64,000 nt of DNA from Athripsodes cinereus (lineage: Eukaryota > Arthropoda > Insecta > Trichoptera > Leptoceridae). Below are positions 52,166 through 63,305 of the stretch, piece after piece (position 1 is the stretch's first letter; every line of letters starts with the position of its first letter). The position numbers and the translations under genes were made by a program. The notes below the pieces were generated by a model that was not told where the DNA came from, ran no database searches, and worked only from the letters and a program-made list of their open reading frames with translations. The stretch spans positions 22,869,614 to 22,933,613 of the forward strand of contig OX388321.1 in NCBI GenBank assembly GCA_947579605.1, in the 5' to 3' direction.

Positions 52166-53243
52166 ATAAAAATATCGAACATCAGAATTACTGTAACTAA
52201 TGTAAATAATGTTGTGAAGGATATAGATACGTATATATTTTAGATTAGGTTTAATATGTTTTTTTTTCATGTAAAATAGAAACCGTTTGTCATACCTATA
52301 TTATTATTAGCCTAAGTCGTAACATAAGTACTAACAAAATAACTAGATTTAGATAGAGGCCGAATTAAGAATTTCGTTGTAAGAGAGATAACTAGGTAGG
52401 TATAGTGTAAAGATAATTTGAATGTACAGTGTATACACTTAGCAGTTAGGTATATGTCGCAAATTAGATAAATAGTACGTAGAAATCTAGAAATAAGGAT
52501 ATATCATTAGGTGAGAGTAATTAGTTTCTAACAAAATCATAAGTTTTAGTTATTATTATTCCGTATAGTAGCTAAGATGGATAGGTGGAATGTAAGGCGG
52601 AAAACATTCGTCCGGTTAGGTATGTAGAGATGTCGCATAGCCAAGATGGCGACAGGAAGCAATACTGTTTGGAGACAGGTATACGACTACGAGGAGGCGT
52701 GACAAACTATTGTTTACATAACAATAGTGGCCAAGGGAATAGGACAATAGAAATTTTGTTAGCCGAAAACAAATAAAACCGTTATTACCTGAAGAGATAG
52801 AGTGCGGGTAAGGCTTGTAGGACGTGAGGATTAAATTGAAAATTAGGTCGCAGTTTGGGAAGATTGGTTTGTAAGAACGTAAGAGCAAGGAACCGTTTTA
52901 TGCGAAAGGCATGACGGCTCTTGACATAGTAAGGGTGCTATTGTCGTGTTACTTACGAAAGTAGTCAGACAGAATCGTAAAGCGACGAGAAACGAGGAAA
53001 GAAGGCGGAACTGAGAGCGAGAGGGGATCGTGGTCGGAAGTGCAAGGTAGATACCGCATGGAGAGATAGTTTGAAGCGAGTTAGTAGGTAGTGGAGATGG
53101 AAGGAATCGTAGATTATAGAAGAAGGTTCGACTCACTCATCTTATCGGAGAACGCGAGTGGAAAACGGTTTCCAGATTTATCAAGGGTGGTAAATCCATC
53201 TCCATAATGATGGGTTGTGACCTGGTCTCGGACGGAAAATGGA

Positions 53244-53260
53244 GGGGGGGTAGCCCCCCC
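53244..53260. other. G7-TAG-C7 hairpin
   Basis: Seven G, a TAG loop and seven C form a perfect stem within otherwise A/T-rich internal sequence of the LTR element. Confidence 0.7.
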
Positions 53261-54666
53261 ACATTTAGGCATTTAAGGGTAAATGACCTGGAGTCCTTGT
53301 CAGGAGAAAGGGTAGGTGAAGTAGCTAGTAGTATATTAGATTATAATTTAGGCGCAAGGTATGACTCATTATAATGTTTAATTAAATTGAATTAGCAATT
53401 AGCTTTGATAAGTTTTATTTCATTTTTCATTATTTGGTATAAGTGTAAATTCATTGTTTAAATTTCGCACCATTTTATACTTATAGTTCTCGTATATTTT
53501 AGGGTTGTTTTATTGTTCAAAAATACTGTTATATTTTTTTTCTGTATTGATTGATACCTATAATAAATTGTATGATGTATATATATAAATCTAGATGATG
53601 TTAAGTAATTGTACTATAGGTTGATGTAAGAGGTAACAGCCGTTTAAGGCTTAAAAAAAATAAATGAATGTGTAAACAAATTAATTGAATATTAGTATGA
53701 TAAATTATAGATGGTCATTTTCAATCGTGATAACGTGGTAATGAGGTAGAGATACTTGATTATTTACCATGTATATGTATGTGTTAGTATAAAAGTATTC
53801 TGTTTTTTTTGAGACAGGGGTAAGGGGTCTGAGATACCTAATGAGTGCACGAAGGTGATTCGCGCATAATGAATATGGTGAAAAACGATGAAGGAGATGA
53901 TTTGTATTTATAAATGATATATGGGTTTGTTTTGTTTTATGTAATCTAGTTATTATAAGTGACCACATACATACTTGTTAAGTAAATGTATAAGATATTG
54001 CCTACGATGTAAATACTCGATTGGAAATAAAAAAAAAAAATATATGGGGACTCATTGAAAACATACAGTAAATGGGAGATGTAAAATTATGGGGAGACTA
54101 TGGGCTGATTCGGGAGAAAGAATTGGTTCATCTGATTCAATTATTCATTTACAAGGTGAACAAAACTCGCGAAATGACTATTGCTTTGAAAATTGTATAT
54201 TTTTGTATAAGTATGTAACGTTTAATGTATTAAGGACCTGTGGAAGCATGAGTGTAGTTATAAAAGTAAATTTTTAAAAAGCAAAATGTATTTTAGGCTA
54301 AGTATTATTAGCATTGTGATGGTTATTGCATAAATACAACGCGTAGATAAGGCGTAAATAACGGGTTATGAACAAGCTTAATATCGTTGTGGAGGGGGAA
54401 GGAAGGTAGGAATATAAAACGGAGACTAATTAAGGCATAAGGGGGCCTGTTTGGTTAAATGGACTATCATGGTCAAGAAATATTACAACTTTACGAAGCA
54501 CGTAGCAGATTTCTTGGTTTAACGCTACGACAAGACAGAAAACGCGAAACCAAGTGGCGCCGGGCAAATAGATAGAATATGTCTTGAACGTTAGATGGTT
54601 CATTTATTTATTTTTGTGTTTTTTTTTTTAAGAAGGCCAAGGGAATAGGCTGAAATTTGTCAAATT

Positions 54667-54680
54667 AAGTAGGGTGGGAT
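54667..54680 (+). promoter_or_regulatory. Putative polypurine tract
   Basis: AAGTAGGGTGGGAT lies directly before the right LTR, where second-strand synthesis would be primed. It contains three T and is therefore imperfect. Confidence 0.5.
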
Positions 54681-57600
54681 TGTTATGTAGGAAATAGTTG
54701 ACAAATTTCAGAATTCGAAGATGATGGGTTTGAGACACATGCTGGACAATAAGTATGTAGGGATAGATTCTCAATCGTGGGAATGTAGACGAGAGGAAGT
54801 TTCCGTCTTTGTTTAGGAAGTAATAAATTCAGAGGATGTCATTTAATTTTAAGAAGCAAATTTGATCCGTGTATTTTTTTTATATAGTCCAAATTTTGGA
54901 CTTGGTCCGGTCATAAATATCAAATTAGACAGCTACCAAAATTCATGCTAAAAATAGACCAACAAAAAATACCCTTTCGGGGAATTTTGAACGAAGGCCA
55001 CACATCGAGGCCATTAAACTGAAGATTTATGGTAACAGTGGCGTATCGAATTTGGTAGTGGGAGAAAAGAATCGTGAAATAACTCCGGATATAAAAAAAT
55101 GGAAAAAAAGGGTGAGATCGCGAGTTATCATATGTAAATTGTCTGTTCGAATAAGCAGATCAGTAAAGGGGTAAATTAATTTCGAAGCGGGGGGCATTGT
55201 TTTTCGAATCACTAAGATATTTCCTCCCTAGGGGTTACCTTAAGCGTGGAGAGGGTGAACAACGACTGCTCCTGAAAGCTTGGAGCGGTTATGAGAGAAA
55301 TCGGTCTGGAATAAATAAAGTTGAAAATCGAAATGAATCCGACTCGTAAGTTGGGCCACTGTGAAATTGCCGCCCTGGCGCTATGAACAATACATGGGGT
55401 GTGTCGAAGCAGGGCGGGGTCAAAAATCGCAGCTCTTCCAGGAACATATGATTCCGAAACCGAAAAAACAGGTCCGTCGGTAGAAAAGAAAAATTACGAA
55501 ATGGACGCGGGCAGAAGTAAGAAAGACGTTTCTTTAGGAAAAGTGAATAAACAAAAAAAATAACCACGTAATCGTTTCATTAAAATGACCCTCGTACATT
55601 CCTTATGTCGATTCAAATTGAAAATGGAAATTAGACGAAGTAGGTATCCGGTAATAATGTCAAAGGGCAATGGTAGAAGAAATTAACTTATAACATAGCT
55701 GCCGCGACATTCGGAGGAGATATGTGTTAAGTATTGAAATAACGAGGTTTTAATTTTTTCGCACTATTTTATTCCCGCACGGGGCAAGAGCAAAGCGTGC
55801 CTTACATTGGGGGACCGACCCTGGAAACGGGCTATCGGTAACAATCCAGATGTCAACGAATGCGAAGCGTTAATTGGATAATGACGGACCAATGACATTA
55901 TGGGTTAAGGGCGGTTACATAAGATTTTTTTGTCCGTGATTTGGGTAGGAGATCGATAGATGAGTTAATAAAAATCATTGCACAGCGATTCCTTAGGCAG
56001 ATTCCGAATTTCGCTTTCGAGAGAGAAAACGGTCAGAGGTCGCGCGTCTGTTGTCGATCTGACTAGAGAAAAGCCGTATTGCTTTGGTGGAAGATCATTG
56101 TCAGTGTAGATAGTCAGTTTTATTTTTGATATCGATTAAATATATCTACATGTTTTTTTTTTTTTGACTTAGAAGATAATTTTTGTGATAGTGCTACTCC
56201 ATCGAACTAGTAAAAACATTCTGCGAGTGAATAATTGGTGATAGACAATTATTGGTAATAATAATTAAATTAAATACACGCAAACGAGTCAGATTATATA
56301 ATTGTGATCGGGGGAGAAATCATTAATTCCTTCGTGACTTTCTGTAAATCGAGGTGAGAACAGGAAGTATCTGTTGAGTGAGAAATTGGTGATAGATAAT
56401 TATATTGGTAATAATAATAATTAAATTAAATCAGACTTTAGAATTGTGACCGGAGGAGAATTAATGAATTTATTTGTGATTTTTTGTATCTACCTACTGA
56501 AGGTAAATAGCGCAGTGTTTTAATAATAGTACCTAAATCGGTATCTGAAACTCCCTGGACAATCGTGATAGAAATAATATCGTTTCTCCTCACAGGTTGA
56601 AACGATATTGTGAAGTTATTTAATCAGCTGAATTCAGGCAGGCTGTCATCTTTCGCATAGACTGGTGTAGGTGTTATAGAACATTGTTATATGAACACAA
56701 AGCTGAGGGCGTGGACGTCCAACAAGTGAATCGTTGTGTCGTGACTGAAGGAACGTTACCAACTGGATCGTGGGAATAGGAACGACCAGAAACGTGGAAT
56801 CATCCCAGAAGGCCTTTCCCGTCGGACAGCCGTAAGAATATTGATATCTTATCTAGACATGATAGTCAGGTATTGGGGTAGAGAAATCGCTGGAACGGAA
56901 TAGGAAGAGTAGACAAGGAAGAAAGGGGTTGTTGTTTTGTTTTCACTTGGTTTTAGTTTTTTTTCTTTGATTGTTATTTTTTATGAAATTATGCAATACC
57001 CAATATTAACTGAATATGTACCTAGCGATAAGTTGGGAGTTATTTAATTCACGTAACGAATCCTAAGGTGGTTGTGAATAGAGTTTATTTTTTTGTATTC
57101 TATTTTATTAATACAAATAAACAATTTTTACATATTATACAGTACAACTTAAATATTGAAATTTTCTATGACGATTTGAGTTTTTCTGTTTCAATTGTCT
57201 CTGATAAGTAGGGATCAATCATAATTTGACTTCAATCCTTTTATTTTTTTTTTTGATTTTTTTTGTATTGCAACAAATCAGGGTATCTGGGAGTAGAGTA
57301 ATTAATATAAGACCTAATATATTGAATGATAATATATGTGTGCCCTTGCGGTGATTTTTCGCAAAACAGTGAAATCCTGAGTTGTCCAGGATAGTAATGT
57401 CATTACTATGGTTAATCAATAAAATGCAAATTTGTATACCTATAAATATTCAGAGAAAGGGAACAATTGTTTCCCTAAGTTGATACTATAATATATTCTA
57501 AGATGTGCATGTGCCAAATTGATACTGTATACCTATAAATATTCTATGTGCATGAATGTGAACCTATTGCTAAATGTTTATGGTGAAATTATTTTTTTTT

Positions 57601-57974
57601 CTCTTTGATTTGATTTATTGATTGATTGATTATCAGGAATAACAAAATTAGTTGTAACACACATAGCCTTAGGTTTTCTTTTGTTAAATGTTGTTTTTTT
57701 TTGCTTTTATATCTCAATAAACGTGAGTCATACCAAATTAAGATTTTAATTTAAGTAGAGAGTAGGACACCCCACTTATCCCTCTGTCATAGAGCCAAAA
57801 GGCAAGAATAGAGAAAGAGAGAGAGAAACCGAACCAATAAGTACATATACTTTTGATCGGGACCTGCACCTCCGCCTAAAGAGATAAGACTGAGCTAAGC
57901 CGGAGGCTGTGTTTTTGGACACTGGCTGGATTCTAAAGGGGAGTAACCAGCGGAGAGTACGCAGGTACGTATCA
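54681..57974 (+). repeat. 3' LTR (3,294 bp)
   Basis: Same sequence as 47967-51260 at a constant offset of 6,714 bp from end to end, hence no net insertion or deletion. It is followed by the target duplication CACT. Candidate poly(A) signal AATAAA at 57715-57720, about 255 bp before the LTR end. Confidence 0.85.
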
Positions 57975-57979
57975 CACTT

Positions 57980-58635
57980 ATTTACGTTTAAGCGTGGGTA
58001 AATAATAATAATTATTGTCGTGTAATACTGAGAATGTAAACTGTTTGTACCATAAGCAGTATTAAAATGGGGGATGGCTGGGGGAGGGGTTTTGAAGAGA
58101 GCTTGAAAGCTTAGGAAATTCGAGAACATGTAATCTCTTTTATAATTAGAGTTGTTGTCCCATCAGCGATGTGTTAATTACTTTGAGAGTGTCGTCTTCC
58201 TGTCACCTAAGTAGTAATTCTCACTGTCTACCCGTATTCTCCCTGAAGAGGGATTTGAAATGTAAAATATTATTATAAACGTATAATACTAGTTTCACAA
58301 TCGGTTCTGCTCAGGAAATAATCAACATTATTTACAACACACATAAGATACACTATTTTTTTAATGATAAAGAAAATGTGGTAGTTTAGCAATAATAATA
58401 AACACTTTATTGTCAAAATATATTATTACGAAAATTGCCTGGAGGCAATGTCTTCCAATAAACCTAATAGGTACATTGATTGATAAGTATATTTTATCAT
58501 AAAGTCAGTTTAGATCAACTTAAATGCAAAGGGCATAAAAAAATATAATACATAGCAATAATACCTACATAAGTTTAAAAAAATATTAGTGGTATTTCAA
58601 GATAAAATACAGAAAAAAAAAATGATTTCAGCTTG
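57980..58635. other. Spacer, nothing recognised
   Basis: Flanking DNA of the LTR element. No family member was recognised. Confidence 0.4.
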
Positions 58636-58639
58636 TAAG

Positions 58640-58788
58640 TTTTCATTAATTTATTAACTCTTTACTGTACATTGGGTACAATATTTCAAATCAAAACAAA
58701 GTATGTATCACAAAAAATATCAGTTATAGAAGTCAATGTACAGAGGGCGAGTTTATTGCTAAAATGCGATGACTTCCAACTAACAATA
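58640..58788 (-). mobile_element. Jockey-type LINE 3' end
   Basis: Reverse complement contains TAGTTGGAAGTCATCGCA, CAATAAACTCGCCCTCTGTA and CAATGTACAGTAAAGAG, the end described at 11349. Confidence 0.65.
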
Positions 58789-58789
58789 A

Positions 58790-58940
58790 TTAACATCTAC
58801 ACTTCAACTGTGATGAGGCATGTCAACAACCCTGAATTTCATATTTCTTAATGACTTGGAGAGGACAACTCGCATATTTATTACTTGCAGTTAGTCTGTT
58901 GGCTTCTTCACTTGCAGGATATGCTGTGATAAATACCCCT
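58790..58940 (+). mobile_element. Fragment of the SINE-like family
   Basis: CTGTGATGAGGCATGTCAAC, CCTGAATTTCATATTTC, GAGAGGACAACTCGCAT, TTGCAGTTAGTCTGTTGGC, CACTTGCAGGATATGCTGTG. Plus strand, 3' half of the family. Confidence 0.6.
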
Positions 58941-58944
58941 TCCC

Positions 58945-59585
58945 TTTTTGGTATTTTCTTTCCAGTATCTTCTAATGTTATTATTGTGTATACCTAAATA
59001 TATCTATTATTATAAACAAATTGTCTTATTAGTGAGATTTTACGAACACAAGTTTTTTTTTGCCTAGAAAACTTACAAAAAAAAGTGGGAGAAATATTCT
59101 TTATTATTTATTATTTATTATTTCAACCAATAAAGTTTTATATTACAGAGAGAATAATGATTTACCTTTTTTTCTGGAATAATTTAAGTTTTTTTTTATA
59201 TATTTTGTTTTAAATTGTAGGTATCTCTTTAGAGTTTTATTGATGATGTTAGACGATTTGTCACTCAACCATAAAACTCCTTCAATGAAATAATTTTTGA
59301 AAAAGTTTTAAGTAGCGAATTATTAATCATTTTAAAAAATTCATTCTTTCAAAACTCCATTCACAAGTCGACGAAAAAACTTCACATAATATACATAAAA
59401 TATTAACTTTGAAATATTAGATACTGTTGGCGAGTAATTATTCACTTAATTTGTTAAAAAACGAGTATTCGCAACTTTCATGAAATCATTTAACTACAAA
59501 CTTTTAAAACGAATATGTAAGTGTTTTTTTATGTTTGGGGTATCTGTGTTTATAAAAATATCTTCAAATAAATGGAGTGAAAATA
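58945..59585. other. A/T-rich spacer, nothing recognised
   Basis: No repeat family or coding frame was recognised. Confidence 0.4.
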
Positions 59586-59591
59586 TGACTT

Positions 59592-59780
59592 TTGTTGGTA
59601 CAGTCGGGCAAAGAATTGGCTCATGCCTTTGCATATGATACGGGTCTCGGCCCGTCGCCAGAATATGCAGTTTGGATTTGTTGGAAAGGTGTTGTGTTTC
59701 AACATTGCGCGTGTGTATCATCGGGACCATCTCACAGAATGGCTGACACAACATCAAATCCTGTATGCGAGGAGTATTGA
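59592..59780 (+). other. Unassigned island of higher G+C with an open frame
   Basis: About 190 bp of visibly higher G+C than its surroundings is open on the plus strand (AYDTGLGPSPEYAVWICWKG, VVFQHCACVSSGPSHRMADT) and also on the minus strand. No domain was recognised and it resembles no other part of the window. It could be an exon remnant, a transposon coding scrap or a regulatory island. Confidence 0.25.
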
Positions 59781-60214
59781 ATATTATGAATGACTTCATA
59801 TAATATGATCCAATTTTAATGCGAAATTTACTAAATCATATGGTACAATTTTTCTTTCATGAATATAAAATAAACACAAGAAGTGTGCAAGCAAAGGTTG
59901 AATATATGTTGCGCCCTTTTTGCCTGTCCCAAAGTAGGTATATGAAATTAAAAAATGTGATTTAAAATGTGTGATATTTTGAAGATTTAAAACGAATTCT
60001 CAATAAAATAACTATATTTTTTTCATATTATGATTTTTTAGATTATTATGTAATTATTGTTATTTTTTGAGCTTTTTATTTGCATTACTTACATTTTTTC
60101 CATTACTGTCAAATTAACTAAGTAGTGTGCGAGCAAATACAGTACCTATTGGTGTTTCATCCTCATGGCTTGTCTTACAAGATATGATATAAAAGGTAAT
60201 TATATGAATTACTT

Positions 60215-60278
60215 AATTAAAGAACATTTATTTGGTTGCTATGTTTGTAAATTAAAATATGTTTTCTTTCTGTTTCAG
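60215..60278 (+). promoter_or_regulatory. Second candidate recursive splice site
   Basis: The pyrimidine tract TTTTCTTTCTGTTTC (60262-60276) leads to CAG ending at 60278, followed at once by GTAAGTG. Another GTAAGTAC donor sits at 60326, leaving a 47-nt segment. It has the same strand and plan as the site at 8343. Confidence 0.6.
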
Positions 60279-60329
60279 GTAAGTGTTATAAACCCTTTCA
60301 CTGAAATACAACCACGCATATGAATGTAA

Positions 60330-61150
60330 GTACAAATCCAAGAATTATTTTACTATACATGTGTTTAAATACATCTACTCATGAGTATCTTCTTTTCTCA
60401 AAATCGCATTAACTAAAAGCTGTAATGGTCACAGGAAAAGCGGCGCATAGTTCCAAAAATAATAATATTTAAGTGGACTTGTATCGAATGTGGAACAGTC
60501 ATTTTTTTTTAATATTATGCAGACAGATAAAACTGCATTTTCAAAAAAAGTTAAGTCTTAAAAAAGTTGTGTAGAAAATCAGCGTTAGTATGGGAAACAG
60601 TCAAAATCTCATTAGTCTTTGGGCTTTACTGACATTTTGAATTGAATGAATTTGTCCAGTTTCAATACTGAATCAAACATTTTACCAACATATTCAAAAC
60701 TGACATAAATGTTTAATATATTATAGAAATTATAACTCCCAATATAAATACGACTATCCCATATAATTTCCGCATCATAAAACATCATACATAGAATAAT
60801 AAGTTGAGTAGGTATCTACATGTAAGAAGTGCAAGTAAAATAATAATATTATGTATGTAAGGTTAATTCCACTAAACTAAAACTACTTAAAACTAAAGAA
60901 GAGACCGCACGGTATTCTTGTGGATGAAGAATCTTTGACCTTTATAATATAGACTAGCTTAGACTATTCAATATTATGCTGCTTCTTTCCATAAAAATAA
61001 GATACATAATGACTTATTTCCTATTTTTTTTAAGTAGGTATTATATAATCCTATATACCGATCGCAAAACTACGCATCGAAATGAACTGAGGTGGCTTGC
61101 CGTGCTTTAAAGACGATATAATTATTATCTTCATGTCTTATCACTAGTCG
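60330..61150. other. A/T-rich spacer, nothing recognised
   Basis: No repeat family or coding frame was recognised. Confidence 0.4.
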
Positions 61151-61154
61151 TAAC

Positions 61155-61345
61155 ATTATGGGTTTTTCCCACCACTTTCCCCTGGATGTTTCAAGAGCAA
61201 AGCTCCTATATCATCCAGAGTCAACGAAACAAAAGAATTTTTTTTCAAGGGAGGGCTCAGGGTTTGCCAGAAGGACTCCCCCCAACAAAATCCTCCCTAA
61301 AATTACAAAACCCTTAATGTCCCTTGGAGGAGATACTCACTAATC
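61155..61345. repeat. Dispersed repeat, relative of 27593-27780
   Basis: TTTTTCCCACCACTTTCCCC, TGGATGTTTCAAGAGC, TCATCCAGAGTC and GAGGGCTCAGGGTTTGCC. The class is unknown, and the open frame here looks incidental. Confidence 0.4.
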
Positions 61346-61619
61346 AATGATTATTTATTCTCTACGTCTTCACCACATTACTTTCTCAAAGAAATGTTTG
61401 AGTATCTCGAGTATCTTCTGGCGATACAAGCTCATAGCTCAAACTTTTTTTGCGAATTCATTTTTTGTCCATGGTGCTTGCTGTTGAAATAAGTTTTCTC
61501 CAAATTGTCAAGGACCTTTTCGCACTCAAAATATTGCATCTGTTTCCTTTGTTGTTCCTTACCTACCTAAACTTTCTCCTTAGCTTTTCCTTTTTTAAAG
61601 ATTTTTTTGTGAACGTTTT

Positions 61620-61770
61620 GTGTAATTGAAATAGTTGGAACAAATCACGCCTCTTTTATAAACTGGCTGTCTGTAAACTGATAGTTTTATTTTATTTAAA
61701 ATAATTGATTTTTTATAACATTGTCTGTAGTGAACAAACAATAAAGAATAAATAAACAAATATAACTGTC
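61620..61770 (+). mobile_element. Jockey-type LINE 3' end, diverged
   Basis: AATAGTTGGAACAAATCACG, TTATAAACTGGCTGTCTGTA, then GTAGTGAACAAACAATAAAG and AATAAATAAAC. Confidence 0.5.
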
Positions 61771-62394
61771 AAATTTATGAAGGGATCCACAAAATAAAAT
61801 AAAAACAAATATCCTTCTAGCTTTGCAATACCAATGTGTTTGGTCGCATTACCAATTTTGCTTTTGAATTTCTAATCTATAAAATATAGGTTGATGAGTA
61901 GAATACGAATAGTACGAATATATTTAGAATATCGTAGTATTAATAGAAGGGTGAAGGGAGTAGAGTCAGAGATGCCATTTAATAGCCCTTGTACTAAAAC
62001 GTGTACCAATTGCGCTTTTAAATACCGAATGTTGGATTGCTTAGTTTGCAAAGTTTCTATTTTCAATTGCAAAAGCTGTTGAAATAATTTTTCGAGGGTA
62101 GTTTTAAATGCTATTTTCTCAGAAGAGCAAATTAGTTGAGTCTATCCTGGTAATACTATCACGGAATTTCCACAAGTGGGGTAGCCTGATGGTTAACTAT
62201 ACACATGTAAATTTAAATCATATTACCTATCAGCCTTTCCGGGTTACCAAAAATAGGACATTCATAATCGGTTATCCTGGGCATACCTAATCATAAGATT
62301 GATTAGATTGAAATATTTACTACTTAGAAGATTTCTTTCACTCTTTTCTGCAAGTTTCAACTTTCGTATAAAAAGCAGATGTTCTGTACTAACT

Positions 62395-62610
62395 TATACT
62401 CTCACGGCCAATCCTAAAAATGAAACAGCTAGCATAATAAACATGCAGATTGTCTAATCCGTGCTGATAAAATATCAAAACATTAAGAATGATGGCATGT
62501 CTCGTTGCTGAATTTAAGATATTTAATTACTTACTCGTGATGTGTTACGCACACCTGCCTTTTACAGGACACTCAAAAACTGATAAAAAAGGGGAAACGC
62601 AATCCATGTT
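62395..62610 (-). mobile_element. Copy of the SINE-like family
   Basis: CTCTCACGGCCAATCC, CTAGCATAATAAACATGCAG, GATGGCATGTCTCGTTGCTG, CACCTGCCTTTTACAGGACA, CTCAAAAACTG. Minus strand. A shorter scrap (ATCACGGAATTTCCACAAGT, GGGGTAGCC) is at 62157-62186. Confidence 0.65.
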
Positions 62611-62614
62611 TTTT

Positions 62615-63070
62615 TTGTAAAATTTATTTGTTTTGTTAATTTTCTATTCTTAAGCCAGCCCTTTCACTTCCATTACATGGTCTGCTTATTGTTTGTAATG
62701 TTTACTTAAATACACTAATATTTATATCTGCATTTTATACCGCACAACTTCAGCACTTAGAGTTTTGCAGTTAGAACACTTTGCAATGAAAACCATTAAG
62801 TATCTAAATGTACATAGTTTGTTGTTAGGTATTTTATTCTCACTGGTTGCATTTAATGTATTTTCTTATGTCTTAACTTTGCCTTGGAACAGGATAATAT
62901 TCTTATTTCAATAATATTCAGAATAGATTTTTAAACCTCGACATCATATTCGGTTAACGTTTGAATACATAATTATTAAAGCAAGTGTTCAGAAAAATGA
63001 GTTCTTCACTTCTTAGGACTTCATTTCTGAATCTATGGATTGTTCTTGTTGATAATTAATAACTATAAAC
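62615..63070. other. A/T-rich spacer, nothing recognised
   Basis: No repeat family or coding frame was recognised. Confidence 0.4.
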
Positions 63071-63074
63071 TATA

Positions 63075-63271
63075 CTTTGGAGATAGAGCGTTTAGTGTTG
63101 CGGGTCCCAGATGTTGGAACAAGCTGCCTCTGTGTCTGCGAGAGGAGGTGAATGGAGAGAATTTTAAAAGAGGACTGAAGACACACCTTTTTGCTGGGAG
63201 TTTCGGGTGATGGATACGATATACGGCGCCCTTGAGGTCATGTTATGAGTAAACGGCGCTTTACAAATTGT

Positions 63272-63304
<33 letters not shown>
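63075..63304 (+). pseudogene. CR1/L2-like LINE C-terminus and 3' end with (AT)n tail
   Basis: The plus strand encodes FGDRAFSVAGPRCWNKLPL, CLREEVNGENFKRGLKTHLF, AGSFG then a stop near 63210. The terminal hairpin GGCGCCCTTGAGGTC...AAACGGCGCT and TTACAAATTGTCC follow, then a pure AT run (63273-63303). RAFSVAGPRCWNKLPL is the classical end-motif of CR1/L2 reverse transcriptases. Only about 45 codons remain. Confidence 0.8.

Positions 63305-63305
<1 letters not shown>

Larger units (their letters stand above)
51261..54680 (+). other. Internal region of the LTR element, non-coding
   Basis: Order of parts: palindrome and primer-binding-like site (51262-51283), hairpin (51286-51311), CT-repeat (51344-51361), 124-bp tandem repeats (51697-52165), about 1 kb without features, a G7/C7 hairpin (53244-53260), A/T-rich sequence, and a polypurine-like tract (54667-54680). 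The longest sense frame is about 60 codons and resembles no retroelement protein. Confidence 0.8.
47963..57978 (+). mobile_element. Non-coding LTR retrotransposon (LARD-like), 10,008 bp
   Basis: Two direct repeats of 3,294 bp (47967-51260 and 54681-57974) both start TGTTATG and end TATCA and enclose 3,420 bp. CACT flanks the whole (47963-47966 and 57975-57978). A primer-binding-like TGGCGCGCC starts 3 bases after the left LTR, and a purine run AAGTAGGGTGGGAT precedes the right one. No gag, protease, reverse transcriptase or integrase frame exists on either strand. The LTRs were identical wherever I compared them, so insertion is recent and must have used proteins from another element. The 4-bp duplication fits Ty3/Gypsy but does not prove it. 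Confidence 0.85.

Noticed and set aside
48313..57419. Minus-strand frames of 61, 92 and 66 codons, each present twice
   Set aside because: They occur twice only because they lie in the two LTRs. They are short, antisense to the element and without motifs.
54681..57974. Reading the second long repeat as an unrelated segmental duplication
   Set aside because: TG...CA ends, a primer-site-like sequence directly inside, a purine tract before the right copy and a CACT duplication outside favour LTRs, although the alternative is kept as a finding.
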